Below, one piece after another: positions 58,729-64,000 of a stretch of DNA of 64,000 bases. The first letter of the stretch is position 1. Every line of letters begins with the position of its first letter. Both the position numbers and the translations under genes were made by a program. This DNA is from DASRAP01 sp035277145 (GTDB lineage Bacteria; Gemmatimonadota; Gemmatimonadetes; Gemmatimonadales; Gemmatimonadaceae). The notes under the pieces are model-generated. The model was given only the letters and a program-made list of their open reading frames with translations, was not told the DNA's origin and did not search any database. The stretch lies in the NCBI GenBank assembly GCA_035277145.1, contig DATELA010000072.1, positions 1-64,000 of the forward strand, given 5' to 3'.

Positions 58729-58930
58729 ACTACGGGAACGACTGATGACGAGAACGACTGACGACGAGAACGACTAACGACGAGAACGACTGACTACGAG
58801 AACGACTAACCACGAGAACGACGTCCTAATCGCTCCTAGCCGTTATCGTTTTTAGTCGTCATCGTTTTCAGTCGTCATCGTTTTCAGTCGTTATCGTTGT
58901 CAGTCGTTATCGTTGTCAGTCGTTATCGAT
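58729..58930. repeat. Mirror-image array of 16-bp units
   Basis: Six left units (last five at 58741-58820, ACTGACGACGAGAACG type) face about six right units (58837-58930, CAGTCGTCATCGTTTT and CAGTCGTTATCGTTGT types) around a short centre at 58821-58836. The right end contains the stop codon (TAA, 58925-58923) of the propeller gene. The array separates that gene from the tandem kinase pair. Confidence 0.9.
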
Positions 58931-60122
58931 CGCTTCTCGCCGGCGAAATTGCCTGCGTTAGTACGCGTACTCCCTGTTCGCGATCGTACACACGCACGAC
59001 GACGAAATCTTTCCCCGCATCCGTCACCATCTTGCGTCCCACTGGATCAGCGGGCGGCTCATAGCGGCCGAGCAGCGTTCCGTCGGCGGTAAAGATTGTC
59101 CACGCAAGCTTCCACTCCGTCGCGCCGGGCAGCGGGAACGGATCGCGCAACCAGATGCGCTGCTCGCGATCGACGAAGAATCCGCTGTATACCGGGAGTG
59201 TTGGCGGATAGGGGCGCGAAAGCATTTGCTCGACGCGCTGCTTGCGATTGGGATCGTTGAGCGGAATGCGCGCGTTCGCGAGTCCCTCCGCCAGCTCTTG
59301 CGTCACGCGCATGACCGGATCGCGCCAGCGAATGATCATCGCGAGCTTTCCAGTCAGCGAATAGATCTTCACTTCTGGTGTGTTTGCGTTGTCGACGATC
59401 ACGCGCTCACCTTGCAGAGCGACCGCGAAGATTTGTTCGACGAGTCCAAACGCCATGCCCAGCGACGACGGGAATGTCCCCACGGTGTCGACGGCTTTTC
59501 CTGTGCGATCGAGCCTCACGAGCGTCGCGTACTGTCGCTCCAGTGAAGGTGGCGCACCAGCCGCGCCGCGTCCGCTCCCGCCGGCTTGCCGCGCCTGAGC
59601 AACCATCGTCCCGTCTAACAAGCATCCGCCAAGCGCGGTCGCATCGCCCGTCGACGACACCACGTGACGTCCGGCGGAATCGAAGATCGCAATGCGGCGC
59701 GATCCGTCGCGCACGATCAGTGTGTCACCGCGAATCAAACACATCGCAACGATCTGCGAATTGAATTCGCCGGGCCCGCCACCGCGCGCACCGAGCAGCC
59801 GCACGAACTTTCCCGACGAATTCAGCACACGCACCGTGTAATTCTCGGCCACCGCGATCTTGCCGTCGGCAAATCGTACCGCGACTTCGTAGCCGGTCTT
59901 CGACTCGATCTCGTCATTCGGGTCGTCGCGCAATCCGCCGACGTCGCTCAGCAAGCGTCGATCGATCGTGAATGCGGGAATCGATGTCTTGATCGTCTCG
60001 TACTCCACGATCTTCACGCCGGCGCTGTCGCGGCGCTGCGGAACAGGAAGTCTTTGTGCGGCTGCGTCGGCGGCGACGAGCGCGAACGCCGCGAGCGAGG
60101 TGACAACGCGAGTGAGACTCAT
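58923..60122 (-). CDS. Secreted 6-bladed beta-propeller protein
   Basis: The protein is 399 residues with a signal peptide (TRVVTSLAAFALVAADAAAQ). Text such as VRFADGKIAVAENYTVRVLNSSGKFVRLLGARGGGPGEF is the family hallmark of 6-bladed propeller proteins common in Gemmatimonadota and Bacteroidota. Later blades include IFDSAGRHVV, VRLDRTGKAVDTVG and IWLRDPFPLPG. The function is unknown. The stop codon (TAA) lies within a 16-bp repeat unit, and the small frameshifted gene is 55 bases upstream on the same strand. Confidence 0.82.
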   Translation of the reverse strand: MSLTRVVTSLAAFALVAADAAAQRLPVPQRRDSAGVKIVEYETIKTSIPAFTIDRRLLSDVGGLRDDPNDEIESKTGYEVAVRFADGKIAVAENYTVRVLNSSGKFVRLLGARGGGPGEFNSQIVAMCLIRGDTLIVRDGSRRIAIFDSAGRHVVSSTGDATALGGCLLDGTMVAQARQAGGSGRGAAGAPPSLERQYATLVRLDRTGKAVDTVGTFPSSLGMAFGLVEQIFAVALQGERVIVDNANTPEVKIYSLTGKLAMIIRWRDPVMRVTQELAEGLANARIPLNDPNRKQRVEQMLSRPYPPTLPVYSGFFVDREQRIWLRDPFPLPGATEWKLAWTIFTADGTLLGRYEPPADPVGRKMVTDAGKDFVVVRVYDREQGVRVLTQAISPARSDR

Positions 60123-60177
60123 GTGTGTTCTCCGGATGCAACTACGACGGACGGGCGCGTCAAAAGGTTGAGTGCGG

Positions 60178-60474
60178 TCAGCGGCCCGATATGTAGATAC
60201 TCCTCGTCGTCGCGACCGCGTTTCCGTTCGCGCGATCGTAGACAGTTACAGAGACACGATACGATCCAGGCGGCGTGCCCTGCAGCGCAATCGCCACGTT
60301 CTCGACGATTGTGCTGCGATGCGGTACGGTGCGCGCAAACTTGAACTCAGCGCGGTCCGGATACCATTCGCGTTTCAAGCGGAATATGCCGGTCGGAGCC
60401 CGCGGGCGCCTGCGCGCCGACGACCCCGGGGAGAATCGCCCAAGCGACAATGAGGAGCGCGTATCGGCGACGCA
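60178..60474 (-). pseudogene. Small secreted protein gene, probably frameshifted
   Basis: The open body (60178-about 60400) encodes YPDRAEFKFARTVPHRST and GSYRVSVTVYDRANGNAVATT, ending in SIYISGR; it looks like a short beta-sandwich domain. In its own frame the only start is a TTG at 60450 followed by an Arg/Pro-rich, unlikely N-terminus. In a neighbouring frame an ATG at 60474 begins an excellent signal peptide (MRRRYALLIVAWAILPGVVG, then AQA) that runs into a stop soon after. Joining the two needs a one-base shift near 60385-60405, in GC-rich DNA. It may be a real mutation or a sequencing error. Confidence 0.6.
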
Positions 60475-60520
60475 TGCGTCCCCAATATGCAGCGATTTGT
60501 GCCCAGGCGCCCGCCTCGTT

Positions 60521-60680
60521 GTCAGTCGTTCTCGTAGTTAGTCGTTCTCGTTGTTAGTCGTTCTCGTGGTTAGTCGTTCTCGTCGTTAGTCGTTCTCGTT
60601 GTTAGTCGTTCTCGTTGTCAGTCGTTCTCGTCGTCAGTCGTTCTCGTTGTCAGTCGTTCTCGCCGTCAGCCGTTCTATTC
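60521..60680. repeat. Ten-unit direct array of the 16-bp repeat
   Basis: Ten consecutive 16-base units fit GTYAGTCGTTCTCGTN. Positions 4-14 are unchanged in the first nine units; position 3 alternates C/T and position 16 is any base. The tenth unit is degenerate and contains the stop codon (TAG, 60677-60675) of the ADOP gene. There is no spacer between units, unlike CRISPR. Confidence 0.95.
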
Positions 60681-63392
60681 GCTCCGCAACGCCTCTGTAG
60701 GCTGAATCAGCATCGCTTTTCTCACCGGCGCCGCCGCCGCCATCAGTCCCGTCGCCGCCATCATCAGCACGACACTGGGTAGAATCACCACGCCCCACCC
60801 GGCGAAAATGTGCGCGCCGATCATTCGGTCCACCGGCAGCGCCAGCACGAGACCGATGGCTACACCAAGCGCGATTTGTGCAGCTGCACGCGCCAACACG
60901 CCGCGAATCACTTGCGCCGACCTCGCGCCGAGCGCCGTGCGAATGCCGATCTCGCGACGCCGTCTCGTTACGGTGAACGCAATCAGCGCATAAATCCCCG
61001 CACCCGATAGCAACAACACGCTGACCGCGACGATCGCCGTCGCGACCAGCACTGCTTTCGCAAGTTCTCCTTCGACATCCAGCAACTGATCGAGCTGCGA
61101 CACGTTTCCGAGCAGCAACATCGGATTGACGTTCGTCGTGATTTCGCGTAAGCGTGGAATGAACGCGCTCGGTGCTCCACCACGAATGCGCAGCGTCATC
61201 GTGATGGGATGTGCGTCCGCCGCGCGCAGCGGCACGTACACGCGCGACCGGCCACTATCGACAGGTACGTACGGCATATCTGGCACCACCCCGACGATCT
61301 CGTACCACGGCGCGTACACGCGTTCCACGTTGCGGCCGACGGGGCGAATGCGACGCCCAAGCGCTGATGCGTCGCCAAACTCACGTCGAACGAATGATCG
61401 GTTCACGATCGCGACATGCACGCCGGGCGCTGCGTCACCCGGTTCGAAGAGACGCCCGGCAAGCGGCTTTACATCGAGCGCATTGAAGTGACCCGCAGCG
61501 ACGTAACCCATGATCGTCCAACGACCGCGCAGTGCCATCCCCGAATCGCGTTGCGCAACACCGCGGAGCGTATCCAGCTCGATGCGTTCCTGCGGCTCCC
61601 GTCCAGGTGGTGACCCGGAAAACGTGACGCTTACCACCGACGGGTCCTGCAATAGCGCGCGACTCACCTCCGCTTGCAACACGCCGAATCGCGCGCGGAA
61701 CTGCGCTGCGGAGTACTCATCGAAATCGTCCGTGCCTGCTCCGCGCTGACCGAGGTAGAGCGATGCGGTCAACAATTCGTTCATCGGAATCGACGGCGTC
61801 GGATTACGCATCAAGATCCACGACGCCAGCGCGTACACGGCGACCGGCATCACGGCTACTGTTGCTGCAACCTGCGCAACGATGAGCGTGTTCCAGACTT
61901 TGCCGAGGCGCAAGCCAGCGCCTGCGCCGAGCTGTTTGAGCGTGGCGGTGATCTGTCGCTGCGTCGCCTTGAGCGCCGGAATAACTCCGACGATCACTGC
62001 GGCAAGCACCGCGAGTCCAGCGACGTACAACACCGTTGCCGGCGAGAGGCGGAGTTGAATCCAGAACGGCAACTGCTCACCCGCCGCACGATCGACGAGC
62101 GTCGCGATAAACCGGAGTGCGACCTGCGCAAGCCCGAGTCCGACCACCGCGCCCACACTCGACAGTACGAGCGCTTCAACGAAGAACTGACTCACGATGC
62201 GGCGGCGACTCGCACCCAGTGCGGTGCGCACGGCGATTTCACCGGTGCGCGTCGCGGTACGCGCGTACACCAGTATCGCAACGTTCACGCCGATGACGAT
62301 GAGGATGACGCTCATTATCACGCGGACCAGGTTGATCGCGACCTGCATGATGGGATTGTTGAGCGGCACCTCGACGAATGAATGCGGATACCACATTGCG
62401 CGCGACGCAATGTTCTCACGTTCGGACGGATACGCGCGCGCAAGCCGCACGGCCATCGCCTCGACCTGCGCGTGCACCTCGTCGAGCGTCGTGCCCGGCG
62501 TCAGACGCGCGAACACTTCGACTGCCGGCGCCTGACCGCGTACATAGTCAGCGGCGTTGAGCTTGAGCGGCGTCCAGACGTTGTTGTTGATTGGAAACCC
62601 GAATCCGCGTGGCATCACGCCAACGATCGTGTGCTGGGTATCGCCAAGCCTGAGTGCTTTCCCCACCACGCTGGAATCGCTGAGGAATACGCTCTGCCAC
62701 ACGTTGAACCCGATCACGACGACGGGCGGTGCGTTGGGGCGTTCGTCGTCAGCGAGCAGGTATCGGCCTAGCATCGGCGTCACACCTGCGATCGCAAAAC
62801 CCGTTGCGCTCATCTCCGCCACACGCCGCGGCGTCGCCGCGCCATCCGCAGTGATCAGGTTGCGATCCAGCGTGCGGTACGCACCAAGGAGTTCGACGCC
62901 GCGCAACGTTTTCCGCCACTCGTCCAGGTCGTGCAGGTTCGCCCGCGCGCCGTCTCGGCCACGGAACCCAAGGTTCTGCAGGGCGATGACGCGATCACCG
63001 TGCACAAACGGCAATCGCGAATCAACCACCGTTTCGAGTGCCGCGAAGCCTGTCGCGCCAATTGCAACGCCAATCGCAAGACCAAGTACACCGACCACAG
63101 TCAGGCCCGGATACTTCGCGAGCATGCGTGCTCCGAGCTTGACGTCGAGCGCGAGACCCGCGAGCCAACTACCACCGCGATCGTAGCGAAGCTCTTCCTT
63201 GTGGTTCTCGACGCCACCAAACGCGGCCAATGCGCGACGTCGCGCTTCAGTGCGATCGACACCCTCGTCGCGCACAATGCGATCCGTTTCCTGTTCTATA
63301 TGGAAACGGATCTCGTCGTTCATGCGCGACTCCGCTGCCCCGCGGCGAAACAACAGTGTGAATCGCGCGCGCACACCATCGATCCAGCTCAT
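60675..63392 (-). CDS. ADOP-type ABC transporter permease, second copy
   Basis: The protein is 905 residues. The ADOP N-terminal part has FRRGAAESRMNDEIRFHIEQE and LAAFGGVENHKEELRYD. Then come a first helix (GVLGLAIGVAIGATGFAAL), a MacB-like periplasmic domain, an FtsX block with TRTGEIAVRTALGASRRRIV, a second periplasmic domain and a final FtsX block with TRRRREIGIRTALGARSAQVI. It is a distant paralog of the protein at 37245-39974. The ATG overlaps the padR stop (ATGA). No ATPase is adjacent. The protein ends with PTEALRSE, normal for the family, followed at once by the repeat array. Confidence 0.92.
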   Translation of the reverse strand: MSWIDGVRARFTLLFRRGAAESRMNDEIRFHIEQETDRIVRDEGVDRTEARRRALAAFGGVENHKEELRYDRGGSWLAGLALDVKLGARMLAKYPGLTVVGVLGLAIGVAIGATGFAALETVVDSRLPFVHGDRVIALQNLGFRGRDGARANLHDLDEWRKTLRGVELLGAYRTLDRNLITADGAATPRRVAEMSATGFAIAGVTPMLGRYLLADDERPNAPPVVVIGFNVWQSVFLSDSSVVGKALRLGDTQHTIVGVMPRGFGFPINNNVWTPLKLNAADYVRGQAPAVEVFARLTPGTTLDEVHAQVEAMAVRLARAYPSERENIASRAMWYPHSFVEVPLNNPIMQVAINLVRVIMSVILIVIGVNVAILVYARTATRTGEIAVRTALGASRRRIVSQFFVEALVLSSVGAVVGLGLAQVALRFIATLVDRAAGEQLPFWIQLRLSPATVLYVAGLAVLAAVIVGVIPALKATQRQITATLKQLGAGAGLRLGKVWNTLIVAQVAATVAVMPVAVYALASWILMRNPTPSIPMNELLTASLYLGQRGAGTDDFDEYSAAQFRARFGVLQAEVSRALLQDPSVVSVTFSGSPPGREPQERIELDTLRGVAQRDSGMALRGRWTIMGYVAAGHFNALDVKPLAGRLFEPGDAAPGVHVAIVNRSFVRREFGDASALGRRIRPVGRNVERVYAPWYEIVGVVPDMPYVPVDSGRSRVYVPLRAADAHPITMTLRIRGGAPSAFIPRLREITTNVNPMLLLGNVSQLDQLLDVEGELAKAVLVATAIVAVSVLLLSGAGIYALIAFTVTRRRREIGIRTALGARSAQVIRGVLARAAAQIALGVAIGLVLALPVDRMIGAHIFAGWGVVILPSVVLMMAATGLMAAAAPVRKAMLIQPTEALRSE

Positions 63393-63721
63393 GTCGCGCG
63401 CAGCACTGTCTCGAGCCCCGCCGCAAACTTGCGCCAGCCGTCGAGTTCATCGCCGAGCGCTCGCCGGCCGCTCGCGGTGAGTTTGTAGTAGCGCGCGCGC
63501 CGGTTGTTATCGCTCGTGTCCCAGTCGCTCGTGATGAGGCCGAGTTTCTCGAGCCGTTGCAACGCCGGATAGAGCGAACCCTGGTTCACTTCAAGGGCGC
63601 CTTTGGAGATTTGTTGAATGCGCTGGCTGATGCCCCACCCGTGCATGGCTTCCAGTGAGAGCGTCTTGAGGACGAGGAGGTCGAGCGAGCCCCGCAGGGC
63701 ATCGGTAGTGGGGCGCGGCAT
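63389..63721 (-). CDS. PadR-family transcriptional regulator, second copy
   Basis: The protein is 110 residues. The PadR pattern is clear: GSLDLLVLKTLSLEAMHGWGISQRI, NQGSLYPALQRLEKLGLI and NNRRARYYKLTASGRRAL. It is similar to the protein at 39971-40327. It likely represses the padR-ADOP operon. The leader from the predicted transcription start would be only about five bases, so translation may be leaderless. The operon is divergent from the lipoprotein gene at 63931 across a repeat array. Confidence 0.93.
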   Translation of the reverse strand: MPRPTTDALRGSLDLLVLKTLSLEAMHGWGISQRIQQISKGALEVNQGSLYPALQRLEKLGLITSDWDTSDNNRRARYYKLTASGRRALGDELDGWRKFAAGLETVLRAT

Positions 63722-63732
63722 AGTTCTGTAGC

Positions 63733-63761
63733 TATCTAGATGAGCGACCTTTAGCTGTCAA
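63733..63761 (-). promoter_or_regulatory. Promoter of the second padR-ADOP operon
   Basis: On the minus strand TTGACA (63761-63756) and TAGATA (63738-63733) are 17 bases apart. An ATCTAGAT palindrome (63734-63741) overlaps the -10 box and is a candidate PadR operator. The layout copies that of the promoter at 40355-40383. Confidence 0.65.
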
Positions 63762-63772
63762 CAGGTGGCGTC

Positions 63773-63884
63773 GTTAGTCGTGATCGTGGTTAGTCGTGAT
63801 CGTGGTTAGTCGTGATCGTGGTCAGTCGTTCTCGTGGTTAGTCGTTCTCGTGATTAGTCCCAGTCGCCGTTAGTAGTTGCCGAC
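63773..63884. repeat. Seven-unit direct array of the 16-bp repeat
   Basis: Three identical units GTTAGTCGTGATCGTG (63773-63820) are followed by two of the GTYAGTCGTTCTCGTG type and two degenerate units. It lies between the padR promoter and the start of the next lipoprotein gene. The array mixes the GTGAT and GTTCT versions seen separately elsewhere in the window. Confidence 0.9.
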
Positions 63885-63930
63885 TCTGCCTGCAAAGCGT
63901 ACCTTCGCTCGACCTTAAAAAGGACCTTCG

Positions 63931-64000
63931 ATGCGACGCCGCATCGCTGTCACGGCCATCGCCATGGCCGCACTGACCCAGGGTTGCGCCATGACGTCGC
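63931..64000 (+). CDS. Lipoprotein, start only (runs off the window)
   Basis: An ATG at 63931 follows AAAAAGGA by six bases, a good ribosome site. The first 23 codons read MRRRIAVTAIAMAALTQGC then AMTS, a lipoprotein signal with a lipobox ending in TQGC. The gene continues beyond 64000, so its function cannot be judged. Confidence 0.6.
   Translation, partial: MRRRIAVTAIAMAALTQGCAMTS

Noticed and set aside
60521..60680. CRISPR array
   Set aside because: Units are 16 bases and directly adjacent, with no unique spacers, and no cas gene is in the window.

Overview
The window is high-GC chromosomal DNA in which nearly every base is used. Its gene content is what I would expect from a Gemmatimonadota bacterium or a close relative: Ser/Thr kinases carrying WD40-like (PD40) repeats, PadR-ADOP permease pairs, FHA proteins, 6-bladed propellers, LVIVD and DUF2911 proteins, and frequent GTG/TTG starts with 1-4 bp gene overlaps. 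The assignment is inference from gene content; no rRNA or other taxonomic marker is present. I found no tRNA, rRNA, insertion sequence, phage gene or CRISPR array.

Layout. 7-4511: a secreted zinc-peptidase-like/propeller/outer-membrane barrel protein coupled to a lipoprotein N-acetylmuramoyl-alanine amidase. 4609-9962: a four-gene phospho-signalling operon (zinc-ribbon FHA protein, Ser/Thr kinase, PP2C phosphatase, membrane FHA-trypsin protein). 9975-13387: a muropeptide-recycling operon (murQ, anmK and a GH3/NagZ-like protein that lacks its catalytic aspartates). 13462-21916: exported proteins (gamma-glutamyltransferase, LVIVD/Ig protein, YVTN propeller, DUF2911, beta-lactamase-like hydrolase, glycine-zipper lipoprotein). 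22029-31707: eleven minus-strand genes packed like one operon (small protein, ubiquitin-like protein, histone-deacetylase family, CorA, kinase, dipeptide epimerase, PriA, TIGR00300, a repeat-bearing protein, Fur, CcdA). 31932-40327: kinase, APC permease, amidohydrolase, ADOP permease and PadR. 40431-48889: proline-racemase family, VanY, MpaA, SpmA-SpmB fusion, Uma2, Mpl, arylsulfotransferase-like, GNAT and a membrane protein. 48813-53211: LytS/LytTR two-component pair, LysE exporter, P460-like protein, NAD-binding protein. 53400-63721: two tandem PD40 kinases, a propeller protein and a second PadR-ADOP pair. A new lipoprotein gene starts at 63931.

Two themes tie the window together. First, peptidoglycan turnover is spread over several operons: amidase, GH3/NagZ-like, AnmK, MurQ, L-Ala-D/L-Glu epimerase, VanY, MpaA and Mpl together nearly form a recycling pathway. 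Second, phosphorylation signalling is heavy: five Ser/Thr kinases, one PP2C, two FHA proteins and one two-component system.

The least explained signal is in the spacers. Five of them carry arrays of a 16-bp unit (about GTYAGTCGTTCTCGTN) and two carry 14-bp variants. Three arrays are built as large mirror-image inverted repeats. Several array edges contain or touch the stop codon of the adjacent gene, and most arrays border kinase or PadR-ADOP genes. Other spacers hold different simple-sequence inverted repeats or G-rich tracts, and one G-rich tract lies in frame inside anmK. No spacer exceeds 300 bases.
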